Source of the DNA: Apoda limacodes | Lineage: Eukaryota > Arthropoda > Insecta > Lepidoptera > Limacodidae | DNA length: 64,000 nucleotides | NCBI GenBank assembly: GCA_946406115.1 | Contig: OX291562.1 | Coordinates: forward strand, 3,316,001-3,380,000 | Reading direction: 5' to 3' | Shown here: positions 34,672 through 48,500 of the stretch, in pieces | Layout of the letters: every line of letters starts with the position of its first letter | How positions within the stretch are numbered: the stretch's first letter is position 1 | Program-made: the position numbers and the translations under genes | The notes under the pieces: generated by a model | The model's database searches: none | What the model saw: only the letters and a program-made list of their open reading frames with translations | Told to the model about the DNA's origin: nothing

Positions 34672-35050
34672 TTTAAGAGAATACTATGCGGATCACCTCT
34701 CAGCGTGCTTCATACAAACGAATTTCTCACTTATTTTTACAGATCAATCACCAGAAATTTTTTAAGAAATGTTCTAGTGATAAATATCTAGTCTACAGTG
34801 TGCTAGTTTTCTATTAAATTTTATAGTTCAAAAGTTACACAGGATTCTAGTTTTTCATACAAATAGTTTAAAAAAAAAAAAAACTTTGAATAAAACATTT
34901 TATAAGATTTTAGAAAACTATAGACATATAATTATATTCGGCTTGAGATTATGACCAAGTAATTTCACAGTGATTAATCAGAAAATGTCAAAAACACATG
35001 AGAAATTGGTTTGTTTGAAGCCTTCGTCTGATTCGTATCCTATTAATCAA
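34672..35050. mobile_element. TTAA-flanked MITE, copy B
   Basis: TTAAGAGAATACTATGCGG, CACCTCTCAGCGTGCTTCATACAAACGAATTT and the right end GATTCGTATCCTATTAA correspond to copy A at 31627-32215. The interior aligns in full (GTTCAAAAGTTACACAGGATTCTAG, TTAGAAAACTATAGACAT, TTCGGCTTGAGATTATGACC). Confidence 0.7.
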
Positions 35051-35284
35051 ATTGTGGAAGTTTTACATTTCTTCACTTTTCGTCATTAGACCTTACTTTT
35101 CTACCTACCTACCTACCCTTTATGTCTTTAAATTTCCGCTGTATTAATGCTGATTTCTTTTTTGCCATACCCACCTTTACTTCCATATTGGTGCTCAAAC
35201 AGTGTGTTTCTGAGTTGTCTCCTGTACTATGCTTATGCGTCTTTTCAGGTTTTCGTATCATACCAGAATAGACGATTTTCGTCT

Positions 35285-35497
35285 TCGTGGATGACTCTCC
35301 ATTTACACCAAGTACCCAAACAGGGCGATAACAAACTCGTACCTACATTAAATTACAGGCCAATCGATACTTCCCAACTCTTCTCAAAGATCATGGATCA
35401 ATATTTACCCACAATACTTATAAGTATGATACCTAAAAAGCACGATTTAGTCAGTGGCCGCCGTGTTAATAAATTGTGTGCTCAGACCATAACGTGA
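35285..35497 (+). mobile_element. LINE reverse-transcriptase scrap
   Basis: The frame reads VPKQGDNKLVPTLNYRPIDT, SQLFSKIMDQ and KKHDLVSGR, the block just before RT motif A in Jockey/CR1-like LINEs (KKGD..P.NYRPI....SK..E). It is cut on both sides. Confidence 0.5.
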
Positions 35498-36001
35498 GGT
35501 GTTTGAAAATTAGTTCTAATTTATAAGGTTTTTTGACCTAATGCAGTTGGTCACTAGTAATGTACTTCTTGACTTTAATTCGTTCCATGTGAGTTATCGT
35601 GTTTATTGTTTTAATATCCCCACTGCATATCATGCAACCTGTTTGATCTAAACAAGTATCCCTACGATGTAAACTAGGGACTTTTGCTAATATTCAAACG
35701 CCGGTATTAGATGAGTGTTCGGGCAGCTATCGGCAATGGGCTCATACATTTTTGGTCAAACATAATGTAGATGTACTTAGAATTTTAATTACCAACGGGT
35801 TTTGGTTGATCCACAAGATACCTCAGGTCATTAATCTAGGAAGATAAAGTTTAACCTCATATGAAATTAATACATTTTATGTAGATATACCTACCTACCT
35901 ACACTTATATAACAGCACAATATGATGCAAGTGGGCTACGAGGTTGGTCATTACACTCAAGATAGGATTTCATTTTATAAAGCCTAGTGTGTAAATATTA
36001 T
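35498..36001. other. No gene seen
   Basis: AT-rich non-coding stretch upstream of the left flanking repeat; contains a short CTAC microsatellite at 35890-35904. Confidence 0.5.
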
Positions 36002-36321
36002 GAACTACGCGCACACTACAAGCGAGAAAATTGCAAGTTTTAACTTCAGCCAAACCTTTTTATTTAATAAATTCCTTGTATATCTACGCCATCTGGCTGT
36101 GTCAATGTTTTCTCTACTTCAATTTCCGCCATTTAAATTTTGTTTAAGTGAGTTTATTTATTTATTCATCTAATATTTTTATTTATTTACTCGCAAATGT
36201 GATGAGAACATTATGTGTAACACGGACGTTACGGAAATTACATTCTCGAGTCATTAATCTTCAGTCTTAGGCTTCTAAATAGCATCTCGTTAGTAATTTT
36301 CTCCTTACCACCCTTAACACA
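36002..36321 (+). repeat. Dispersed repeat copy, left arm flanking coding exon 1
   Basis: It begins GAACTACGCGCACACTACAAGCG and ends CGTTAGTAATTTTCTCCTTACC-ACCCTTAACAC. It is in opposite orientation to 37428-37729 and the two pair over most of their length. It ends about 35 bp before the exon 1 splice acceptor. Other copies are at 15735-15985 and 55200-55360. Confidence 0.8.
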
Positions 36322-36355
36322 TAATGTAGGAACTAATATTTAATTTTATTTTCAG

Positions 36356-36570
36356 AAAAGAAATGACGTCCGGTTGGATGGCATGGGAATGTGTGGTGTT
36401 TGCTGCGTTTGTGTGCGCCACATCATGTGCGCCTCTGTGGGGTCGCAGAAAGGACAAGAAACAGGGAGAAAATGCCACCAAGGCGTATATTTTCGCAGGA
36501 GGAGGTGTATCCACTATGGCCATGATTTTATCGGTGGCCAGGGGTACTCTTGGCGTACGCTCATTTCTAG
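36356..36570 (+). CDS. SLC5-like transporter, first coding exon (short 5' UTR plus residues 1-69)
   Basis: A polypyrimidine tract and TTTTCAG acceptor end at 36355, so this is not the first exon of the transcript. Seven UTR bases precede ATG at 36363 (context GAAATGA). The exon ends at the GTAAGT donor starting 36571, in phase 1. It encodes a hydrophobic N-terminal helix ([19 protein letters not shown]), a basic cytosolic stretch (GRRKDKK), and TM1 ending GTLGVRSFL. Two arginines (residues 60 and 66) lie inside what is TM1 in this family. Copies of one dispersed repeat lie on either side in opposite orientation (36002-36321 and 37428-37729). Confidence 0.9.
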
Positions 36571-39500
36571 GTAAGTTTATTATTATGGTTTTTTTTCTTT
36601 TTTCGCCTCTTTTCACCAACCACTTACCCTGGATGTGGAGCCCAGAATTTGAGAATGATACATACATGATGAGGTGGTAAAATAAAAGAACAAAGACAGA
36701 TTAGTACACCCCCTTTGCTAGTTCTTCACGACCAATAAAGTAAGTCAGAATTTGACAAGGGTTAATGTAATAGCTATTTATATCACGTGACTAACAATTC
36801 TTATGAAATTTTTATGCATACTTGGTATTCTGTTCGTGAAACACCATATTCCCAAGATTTTCTTACCAGCCCAAATGACCTTCGTATCAATTTGACATTA
36901 ACAAGGACATAACAATAGCTTGTAGTGCGAGAGGAGAATATTTAACAAGTCTTGTTAAGAGTTTTTGTAAGACTCGGGTTTCTTGTTTATCAATGTTGCC
37001 GCTTTAATAAGTATAATGTATCATATATACAGTTCTAAATTTTAACACAAATATAAACCTGTGTTTAATTTTATACATTAAATATTTGTTATTGTTGGGG
37101 CAACGGCCTACCCTACCTTGGGGAACTGCAATCTGAGCAAAAGTCCATCACGGATTCAGGCGCAAGTGGATTAAACGTATGCCGGTTTCCAAACGATCTT
37201 TTTCTTTACTAAAATTTAGCCCCTTTGCGTGTTGTTAACGCATTTAGCGAGGGTTCTGTAGAATTATTGAAAAACTTGAAAACGGATTTTGTTTGAACCC
37301 TGTAACGCCAAGCGCCACACACTCCAATGCGTTATTCGAAGGTAAACATTGTTATTAATTTAGGTATTATTATTATCAAGGATATTATGATTTTATTTGT
37401 CCATGGTTCATAATAGTATCTACATTGTGTATTAAGGGTGGTAAGGAGAAAATTACTAACGAGATGCTATATGTATATTTAGAAGCGTAAGGCCGAATAA
37501 TGAAGACTTAAATAACTCGAGTTTGCAATTTCCGTACCGGAACACACACACACAATGTTTAGAATCACAGTTGCGGATAAATAAATAAAATTATAAGATG
37601 AATAAATTAATAAACACAATTAAGAACACAAAAAACAACGCCACTGCCAAAATTCATAAATTCTCTAGATATCTAGTAAAAAGTTTTGGCTGAAGATAAA
37701 ACTTGTAATTGTTCGCTTATACGTAGTTCAAATTTTTGTTTGTAACCATACTTGATAGAATAGACGCGTCATTACCGTCCGTGAGTTCTATGAACGCGCA
37801 ATTGTAAATTTGAGAAAAGTAAAATTTACAAAGAAAAAGCCCGTGGGAGTAATTAGGTCTTGGCACCCGCTTTGTCGAATTTGGTCAAATATTACTCGTA
37901 AACTTGTAAAGCCTACTTATATGTGATATATACATATTAATAGCTGCCGTGAATTTTTTTACTCCCAACAAGTGTTAAAATCAAATCTTGAAAATTTCGA
38001 GTGTGTGGTACCATTTTCCAATGCAGCGATCCGTTTGCGAAATATTAGTGCTAATTTTTGTTAGAGTTAAGTTCACCTTGCTACCTAAATGTTCGTTTGT
38101 GGATCAGTACAAAAAAATCACAGAAGTTATAACATATAACGAAGTTAAAAGGAAAATGATCACATCTAAGTAGACTTTACAAGTTAACGTGTAATATTCG
38201 ACAAACTTATAAAATGTACTTGGTCGCATCATTCGAAATGTCAACCCTTGTTTTGAATACAAGCTGTAAAACGTGCGGGCTATTCGTCTATTGTGGCACG
38301 GATCTTTTCTATGGGAATCCATTTCGATTCCAGGACCAGGGCGCGTGAGAGGGAATCTAGGTTTCAGTAAGACTTTCTTCAAGCTCTTAGGTCCAATTCA
38401 GTCTAAGAATAATCTAAAGGATTCAAGTCTGGACTATGTTAACAACGAGATTACGGTCGCACGCAAAGCTTTAGTTGGCGCCATTTCAATAAAAAATAAA
38501 AAATAAATTCCATACTCTTTTTTTTCTCTAATTTATTATGTTCGAAATTTGAAATTTAAAAAGTTCTAACCACGCTGCCAGCATATACATTTATTTATCG
38601 TGCATATGAACACACGAGGTATTTTAACAATGTTTTGTATTGTTCTTAGGATAAATCTGCGAGTTGTAGGTAGCACTTCTGCTAATAGTAGGCGTTATTG
38701 GCAGATATGCTATCTACAACTCGCAGATCTATCCCAGAAACATAACAAAACATTTAAAAAATAGTTGGTTTGTATCATTTTAAATAAAGAATATATAGAA
38801 TATAGAAGAATAAATATAGAATATAAAGAATATAAGAAAATAAAGAATATCTTTTAGCGGCGCTGGTTAGGTAGTCACTGCGCAGAAATCATCTGAGTGA
38901 CGAAACACGTCATATGAATGTATCGTAGCCTAACTTATAGACAGGAACTGTTGCTAATTGGATTGAATGAATAGTCAGTTTGGTGATAATAAGTTAAGAG
39001 TGACGCGGCTTAAAATAATGGGAAATAGGTATTTGATAGAACAGGTTGTATACGTGTTCACCAGACCTTAACTATAAAGATGGGTAACCATCCACAAACG
39101 ATAAGTGTGAATTGCGGGATTATATTTTTGGTTACGTCGTCCGTGCGTCACAGCCTTATATCTGCATCAATTCTAGTGTCACCAAAATGTAGGTATACTT
39201 ACCTACTTAAATTTTAAACTACCAAGCTTAAATACAAAATTATGATGTAAAAACTTACCTACACGTGGCGTTTGTTAAGTCATAGATACCAACTAGAAGT
39301 GCAAAGTTATTGCGGAAGATGAATCACGATGAATTTTATAACGCGCGAGTGATACCCCTGGTGTTGCACCACAAATTGCTTACAATACAGCTAAAACAAT
39401 ACAGACGTTTGATTCAGTGTTTGTTTTAAATGATATCTTTAGCCAGTATTTGCTACAACAATACGAAAAATTGATTAATATTACTATTTAACTCTGATTA

Positions 39501-42500
39501 ATTTATATTCGCAATTTAAGTGACAATAATAATGAATAACTTCAAGTGAATTATAAAGTCCTAGTACACCAATCTAACAAATACATAAACCTTCATAAAT
39601 TTACGAAACACATTATAAATATAACTACATATAGAAATAATCTTGAACCCTGAAGGTCTTTGAAGAAAATCCACACTAATATTATAAATGCGAAAGTAAT
39701 TCTGTCTGTCTGTCTGTTACCTCTCCACGCTTAAACCGTTATACCGATTAAGATAAAATTTGGCATGGAGATAGTTTGAAGTCCTTCCCGGGAAAAGACA
39801 AAGGCTACTTGAAAACGTCAAGTGTAAGTAGGTTTTTTTTTCTAAAGTTGAGTAGTTGCCGTTGAAATTCTACACCGGTAACTGAATTTATGGCGGGTGA
39901 AACCGCGGAAAACAAGTAAATTATAACATAAATGTTATTTCTGTAGCTAAATCATCAATGTAAATAAAAATTGTTATTTAAATAAAAAAAATTGATTGTA
40001 TTTGATTTAAGAAAAATTGTTGTGTAAATAAAAAAAATTATAGAATAGATGTAGTCAAAAGATTAACCACGAACCAGGACTTGAACCTGCAACAATCCTT
40101 ACAGTACATGTAAGTGCTCTACCAATTGAGCTATCGAGACTATTCAATGAAAATCCCAACAACATCTTCTGGTCTGGAAATAAGCTTGTTATGAACGTCA
40201 CAATCAACTTCAGGAGTTAACCGGTCTGTTGGTACATATACCTCGGTAGCAACCGTGCTTGGTTGATAAATAAAAATCTCTACTGAGTATGAAACTTGAA
40301 CCTGGTGTTTGTCAATACAACCCGAGGCAGCGGCGCGTCGGCTATAGCGGATAAATTGATATTACTAACCAATGCGTAGAAAAGGAAATTAAGTGCGGTA
40401 ATATTGAGTAAAATGCCTCAAATCCCTAATAAGTCGTTACTTATTCCAATAAAACGAAATATGTCACTTGCTCCGAATCAATATTTCTTTCATCTCATGG
40501 ACTTATACAAAAATCAGTCAAAAATGGTTATTTAATCTTAACTGCAAGTTTGGGCGGAGAGCAAAATATATCCATCTTGTCTATAATCATGTATCATCAA
40601 ACTGTACGGTACAGACAGATCAATTTATTTTTAATATATTTACTATATTAAGTCAAAATTACAAATATACAAATCTTCATAGAATCCTACTAATATTATA
40701 AATGTGAAAGTTTGTATGTCTGGATGGATGTTTGTTACTCAATCACGCTTCAACCACTGGACGGATCGGGATAAAATTTGGCACACATATAGGTTAGGTC
40801 CTGGAATAGCAAATAGGCTTTTATCTCGAAAAATTCAAAAGTTCCCGCGGTAATAACTATAAAAAAGTTTAAAGAACAACAGATGTAGCTATAGCTTGCT
40901 AATAGCATTTCATTAGTATAATTAGGGAGATAATTAAGGAGTTCCACGTCGATAACCGAATTCAGGGCGGGCGGAGCCGCTGGCAAAGTCTAGTTAAGGA
41001 ATACATTATAAATATACATACATAGAAATAATCCTTCTTCGTATATGACTCCCTGATAATTAATACTATATTAATGCTATTTACGAATTACAGAATCGTC
41101 AGATTAGTTGCTGAACACAGGCCTTTCTAAACAAAACAAACCAGTCTAAAGCCTTAATTCGGTTGTCAGGTCAGCTAAAGGAATTATCTGAGGTCAGCTA
41201 GTACAAGTTTGTCGGGCTACCTAATGGCAATTTGTCAGGCCACCTTGTGATTTGTGTATTTTCTGGATAGCGGTTTCCACTCTATTTCCTTCCTTTACCA
41301 TCGTTCTTTGGTTTTAGAAGCTATGAGCTCTGTTGCTTTGTGCCACTTCAGCTCACGAGTTAACCCTTTGAGCCAGCAGTCTCTCTAGTTCTTCGTCGTA
41401 TTTCTTCATTTAAGACATCGTCGAGTTCCAATTCGAGTTTTAAAATTAATGTTCCAGGCCTCAGTACTGTAGCTTTGCCATCACAAGTAACAACAAAATA
41501 AAAATGATTTATTACCTGACAACTTATGTAAACTAAGAACGACTGTGAGAAAAAATCAAAAACTAAAATGCTACAGAAAAAACAAACATTTGGTCACGAT
41601 AATAATTATTATAATACTTAAAAACCTAAATACTAACTACTGTGTGAACTATTACATGAAATGTTTTTTTTAACAATAGAGTAAACTCAATCTAACACAA
41701 GCAATTATGTCACACGTATGTATAGGTACAGTCATTAGAGAACATTTATAATAATGACCCATAAATCGTCATTGAGCATTAGGTACCATTTATGAGCAAT
41801 TATTTTTTCTACCTTTAGTATTTTGTCAAATGTATTTGTAGACAACGACAAGATAAAAAAAAGTAAATGACTCTAAGCATGCATATTTATTTTTATAGTC
41901 TTAAGCAATGATGTAGCAAAAAAAAAACAATAATTATTTAGTAAAAAACCTGCCAAGTGCGTGTTCTACACACATTGAGTTAGGGTTCCGTAAAATCCGT
42001 AGTATTCCTTTTCAGACACATACGTCCCGTAATGGGGTACGGCTTAACCTTGCCGAGGGCGATTTGGGCCAAAGTCGCGGGTCCAGTGCCGTTTGTGGAT
42101 TTCACATATGTTTTTATTTTGACGTATGCAGGTTTCCTTACCATTTTGATGACATTGATTCCAACAGTATGCAGAAATTTTAAGTCAATCCATCAACTAA
42201 CTTTTTAGCTTTAACTTTAATATTTTTTATATAAATAAAGACGAGTACAGTAGTAAGCAGAAACAGCGACCCTGACACTAAATAGTTTAAGCAAATAACT
42301 GTGTGCTTAGTGTGAGTTATTGCGTATTAGTAACTCTACTATCGCGTTCGCGTATTCATTTATAGTTGTATTAGAAAAAAACTGTCGCAAAACGCGTCTG
42401 CTAGAGGCCTTCATTTCCATATATGTATTTATTTGAAGCAAACGCGATAGTAGCGTTAAAACCTCACACTAGGCACACGGTTCCCATGTCCCAAATGTTT

Positions 42501-45500
42501 AGTTAGTTAGTTAACGATCCAAGTAGACGAATCCGCAGATTTTTTTAATTTTTTTTTTCTCTAGGTTTTAATTTTTTTGACTATAGAGCATAGTTTAAGT
42601 CAATTCAATTGCGAGAGAAAAAGAAAAGAGAAAGAGAAAAAGTTATGCAAAAAGGAACCATTCACACGAAGTTCGTTTCGAGATATTGCCGGTTTTCATA
42701 ACTTTTTTGCTTGTGGTCCTATTGGGTTCAATTCCTTGGTTTGCATGATATCAAACGCATTTTAAGGATCTACTATCTCTGTCGACTTAACTTAATTTGA
42801 CCAAACTTGTATGTTGGTTCTGTTTTGCATAACTATGTTTAAACTTTTTCTCCTTTCATTGTCTTATAAAAAAGTTAAAAATAATTTCAAAGGCATAATG
42901 CCTCAAAGTGCAAAAAAAAGATTCAAAGTCAATATTTCTGCTCATCTTTTTATTTAATACCCTAATAAATGGTTGAGAATTAGAAACCTTACAAAATCTT
43001 CACGTGTTAGACCAGCCCGTGGCAAGGCACATGTTATTTATTGTTTGACATGCGTTACGATTAGCAAATTTGTAGCAGGTAAATGCCTACTATTTCTACT
43101 GAGACAGTCTGGCCAAATTCCCTCACAGCCTAATTGATAGTGTGGTCGATTGCTGTGCGGAGGGTGTGGGTTCGATTCCCGCACTGGACAAACATTTGTG
43201 GTTGTCATGAGTCTGGGCGTATTTATGTATGAAATGTATCTATTACAAAAAAAAAAAAATGTATTTATATCCGTTGTCCGGTACGTATAACACAAGCTCT
43301 GCTTACTTTGGGGCCAGATGGCGCTGTGTGTAATGTCCAAAAATATTTATTTCTTTATTTATTATTTATTTAAAGTAGAACATCTTTGTAAAAATAAGTG
43401 TGGTGAGGCCGTGCGGAGGGGAAGAGATTTGACAACTCGGCTGATTAAAAGTTGAAATCTAAATGAATGCAATTTTTTTTATAGTATATCTCTCAAACAC
43501 ATAGGTTAGCAAGAATCACATTTTTTTTGTTTATACAGTAGGTAACTCAATTGTTTTTCGGTTTGTCATAAAGCAACCTAAGTAGATAATCTTATTAAAG
43601 AATTCAAACCAATTACAGGTCAAATAATCAATTCCAATATCTTTAACGTACAGAGAGGTTGCCTAATATTAAGGACTATTTAAGCTATTTTAAAATAACT
43701 AGAAAATGTAATTCAGCAAAAAACACTACTAATAAGTTAGTATGCTAATAATAAAAATTACTCAAAATGGCAAAACCATTTCAAAAAATGGTATTTTTTT
43801 TGCAAGTAATATATTTAATATTTTTAGACTTTTCCATGTGCGTTTAATATTATTCTAAGACTGGGTTGCACCAACTAACTTTTACGGGCCGGTTAAGTTT
43901 TAAAAAAAAGGTGCAAATGCTAATTTTCACACAATCTTCCATTTTTGACGGCTGGTTAACGTGAAAGTTAGTTGTTGCATCCCAGCCTAATCAAAGGTGC
44001 CTTTAATTGGACAAAAACTAATGAAGTGTTTTATTTTTAAGGGTTTCCATCAGAGCTGGTGTACAGAGGAACATCAATGTGGGAAACCCTATACGGGATC
44101 GTCTTGGCCTTTCCCCTGGTTTGCTGGATTTTTATACCGGTGTACTGGCGGCTGCAAACCAATTCAGTCTATGAATATCTACAGGTAATTATGTGTTAGA
44201 TAATTTTATTAACGAACAAAGTCCATGCATAAAGTGAGAGTTAGAATTACCTTCTTTAGATTACGCTTTTGGCAATTATGGGCTAAATCGCGTAAACTTG
44301 GTGATTTTTTTACAATATTTTATTAATAAAAAAATATTATATTTATAATATAATGTCCAAGCCATGCGTAATGCTCATGAACCTATAAATCTCCTTCAAA
44401 CTTACGAATGATGTGTAGTTAGTGATTAACACCTCAACCACCTACTTAACTGCAAAAAAAGGGGTCTAATAACACAAGGTCATAATCGACATAGAAATGA
44501 TTGCAAACATTGGGCTGAATTAGCCTGGGGACCTAGTATAAAAGAACCAACCAGCATTGATAAGTGACTTATTATTAAACTGGTGTTAAGGAACCTGCAA
44601 GGAAAGCATTCTTTTTTCCTTACAACAACCTGACCTGGAGAAAAACGGCACAAAGGCACAGTAGAGAAAAGCATTTGAAATATGATCTTGCTGTTGAAGA
44701 CTTAAGAGCGTGATTCACCCCACTAATTATCTCATGAGGCCCTAGGCATTGAATATAACAGTTTCTTAAAAAAAAACTGATTCCAAACTAAACGACAAAT
44801 GGGGAAAAGCATATTCCCAAATAATTTACTGGCTCGAAATGAAAGTACAAATATCTTTAATATGAGCAGTTTAAAATTGACGATAGGCACAAGGAGAAAA
44901 ATTAGATCCCTTGGTTGTGAAGACGGAGTCGAGATTCTGAAATGGAGCATCAATTTAAACATATATACAACATGTTAGGTAAATGGTGTATACTCCCGTT
45001 ACGTACGTGTGCACCATGTATCATTTGAATACTATGCCGATGTCAGAAGGTGGAAATTGTGAACTGTGTAAATTGACCAATTGCCATACAATCTAAATCA
45101 ATGTTTTCCTTACTTATTTTTTGCACAACCCTAACTTTTGATCAAATATGACTTACGCGCCCCGGGCTAAATAGGTTTTGCCATACTTTGCACTACATAC
45201 ATTGATTTAAAAATACCTATTCCCTCAAGTAAAGAATTCTCCTGGAATTTTAAATACTTAATTAAGTAAAATAACAATAAACGACTAGTAGGTATTTCGT
45301 TTATTTACCTAATAATTCAGGGATATTTCTTAGGGACCCATATAAATACTTAAGTACCTACTGATTTTTGCTTAAGCGCTAGATGCTATTAACTATGAAG
45401 TTTCATGAACGACGTTTTTATTAGGCGCTGCAAATCGAGCATAATATACCGATTAATCCAAAATCAACAAAAAATACAAAAGTGGGAAAAGACATGTTAC

Positions 45501-48500
45501 AAAACAAAAATGACATAAAAAAAAAAAAAAACACAAATAAATTGTAATTAATTACTAGTAGTAATTAAATTAAAATGTTGTCAATATTCTGAAACTAAAC
45601 TATTTTTTAATGGGTTAAATTGCTATTGTATTGACATATGAGCACGCTTAAACTGACTTCACAAGTAGTAGTTTGGGAGTTTTTTGGTTGCTTGCTTATT
45701 CTTGGCTTAAGTCGGTGAAGGTTAGTTGTGTAAAAGTTAAAGTAAAGGATAGAGTTTTTATCCATTTGTGATTGACGCAAATAAATCTATAAATCTTCTT
45801 ACCTACTTACCAATTGAGGTATTAAATAAAACAACTATTTATACCTACCTAAAAAAGTACAGTACCTTTTACTTTTAATATTCAGTGCCTTTACACATAA
45901 CACAATGACTTACCTACTAATTTTTCCACATATTTTTTTTGTGCTGGTAACATTTGATTAGAAAGGTGACTCCCCGAAAATTAGGGTACCGTTTTCGCTT
46001 TATTTGACCTTATTTGAAAATACTAGCTCTTGTTTATGCAACCCTAGTACGTAAAGTTTAGTTTTTGAAGATAATATGATGTTTTCACTAATAAGGTATG
46101 TGTATGTTTTTTCTTTACTCTGAGGCTTTCTAATGTATGTAAAGGAATGCATTTCATAGTCATGTCGGACATAAAAACTAGTTTTTTTTTGACTTTATTT
46201 GAATAATAGGTACCTATCTAGGAGTAAAAATTGCAAGTATTAATATTTTTTGTTTAAATGTTTGATAACAGGTATTGATTTGATAATATCTACGTCCGCA
46301 GGCACTTAGTCATGGTAGTATAGCCTAAAATTCCGTGAACAAAGAAAGGTTTGTGTCCTACAGTGGGGACACATAGAAACAAATCCACATAAATTACTTG
46401 CGTAGCAACAGATATACTCTGTTAGTACACAAAAATACGTAAATTAATTTTCGAGAACCCTTCATAATTTATAAAATAGACAAAAATTTTGCTATCTCAG
46501 GTGGTCAGAGTAATCAGGGTACCTTTGTCAGCTTTATTTGACCTTATTCAAAAATACTAGTTCTTATTTATGCAGTCTTAGTATGTAAATACGCCTAAGT
46601 TTAGTTTTTTACTGATTATAATGACTTTTTCACTGAGATGAATGAAGCAAAAGTAGGATTGAAGTATTTGGCGTAATTAGTGGTTGGTCACTGGAAAAGA
46701 AATGAAATCATAGTATTTATGGCTAGTTATGTCTAATAATAAAATTAGTTTGTTTTCGACTGAATTTGAATTGTCGTTATCTGTAGGCATCAAAATAATA
46801 TTTATAGTAGGTATTTCATAATATCGCAAAATCGCATACATTACTTGAGTATACAAAAATACAGAAATCTTCATAATTTTATTTAAGAAAGAGAGAAAAA
46901 TCTTGCTACTTCTTTTAATTTTACTAGAGTGTGAGTATGTTGAGTGTATGTGTGAGTGAGAGTTGAGACACACTCAAAGAGTTGGGCCGCAGAGGCGCAA
47001 ACATTTTAAGGTAATAATTTAGTATCTCATCTGTGCCTACAGTTTACACAAAACACTCATTCTTATTGTTCAAATTTAAGAAATGGGTCCCTAGTTGTTA
47101 TTACTGCAGTTACTGTCGAACGTCAATAGTTTGAAAATAGAACAGACTTTTTTGAATTTACGTATTAATACGTAAGATAATAAGTTAGTCATAAATTATG
47201 TGTTAAAATCTAAAATTGTTATTCAATAATTCATTTAAATTCATTTAAAACCAAATATAAATACGATAAAAATTGCAGAACTGATTTATCGCTTCCCCAG
47301 AATGACAGTAGGTAGAAATAAAGTGATTAGACCCATCTATCTGTATTTTTATTCTTTCGCCTGGTATTTTGGGGTCAACGGTCATAATATACAGCTGATT
47401 TCATCATAATTATGAATGGAATCAGCTGTTTCAGGGCTGTCGCTCTACTGTTTTAGGTACAAAAGGAAATTTGCGGATTGTTGGGAAACCTGAACATTTT
47501 CCGACTTCAGGATAATTTTCCGAACATCTACAAACCAACCCTTATCTACCATATATAAACCATTTACCTAACATGTGTATATATAACTATGTATGTATCT
47601 TATTCTTGTTCATAATAACTTATTTATTAGTCCATAAATAAATACGTATTTATCTATTTATATTCCTATGCATTATACATTATCGGTTATTATTAATGAT
47701 AAACTATACTAAATCTTCACATAGTGCGCCCCCTCTGCTACATAAATATCGAATTCTTCTTAAATATCTTAATTCCTTTATACGATTAACGATATTTTCA
47801 CTTCACATGGTGCGCCCCCTATGCTACATAAATATCGGATTCTTCTTAAATATCTGAATTCCTTTATACGATTGACGATATTTTCACTTCACCTGGTGCG
47901 CCCCCTATGCTACATTAATATCAGATTTCTCTTAAATATCTGAATTCCTTTACACGATATTTGACGTTTCTCATGGTGGCCCCCTGTGCTACATAAAAAC
48001 AAAAAAAGTAATTGATATGTGTATACTCAACTTTTAGTTTTTAGTAGCTATTTGAACTTTTTTGTATTTCCAAGTGCTTCAATACTGATTGCATATGTGA
48101 TAGGTGATTAACAAAGTCAAAGTATTTTTTTTTAAAGTAGGTCTTTTTTGAATCGTCAAAGTTGTTATATACCATTTTTTGAATATTTATGTTTACCTTT
48201 AGTCACGGTTTTTTCTATGAATCATATTTATATAAATGCATTTGTATTACTTGTCTTGCACCAACAGAACAAGCTTATGTAAGTTCAGGACCAGATGGCA
48301 CAGTGTTAGATGTCCAGGAGTATTTGTTCAGTTATTTGAAGTATTTCATGTTTTTTTTCACAGATGCGTTTCGGTTCAAAGTGCGTTCGTCGCATGGCTG
48401 CAGCGACGTTCCTGGCGCGGCAGGTGCTGAATTTGGCGGTGACGGTGTTTACTCCGACGGTAGCTCTGCACGCCGTGCTGGGTCTGCCGAACTGGGCCTC

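Larger units (their letters stand above)
36571..44041 (+). other. Intron after coding exon 1 (7.5 kb)
   Basis: It contains one arm of the exon-flanking repeat (37428-37729), a hairpin (38629-38754), a LINE tail scrap (39338-39372), two minus-strand Lep1-like pieces, a tRNA-like SINE head, SINE pieces at 42015-42175 and 43121-43372, and long AT-rich stretches in which I see no coding sequence. Regions 37000-37420, 37730-38628, 38755-39337 and 41000-41945 show nothing else recognisable. Confidence 0.8.
44185..48363 (+). other. Intron after coding exon 2 (4.2 kb)
   Basis: It is AT-rich and non-coding. It contains an imperfect direct duplication (45965-46500 versus 46500-46925) and an 86-bp tandem repeat at 47715-48000. 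I see no gene in 44185-45960 or 46980-47700. Confidence 0.8.

Noticed and set aside
36571..36680. Read-through of coding exon 1 (105-residue ORF)
   Set aside because: The GTAAGT donor is perfect and the residues after it are not SLC5-like.
40063..40140. Functional tRNA-Tyr gene (anticodon position GTA)
   Set aside because: The acceptor stem does not pair, the T stem has a mismatch and there is no intron; it matches a dispersed SINE head.
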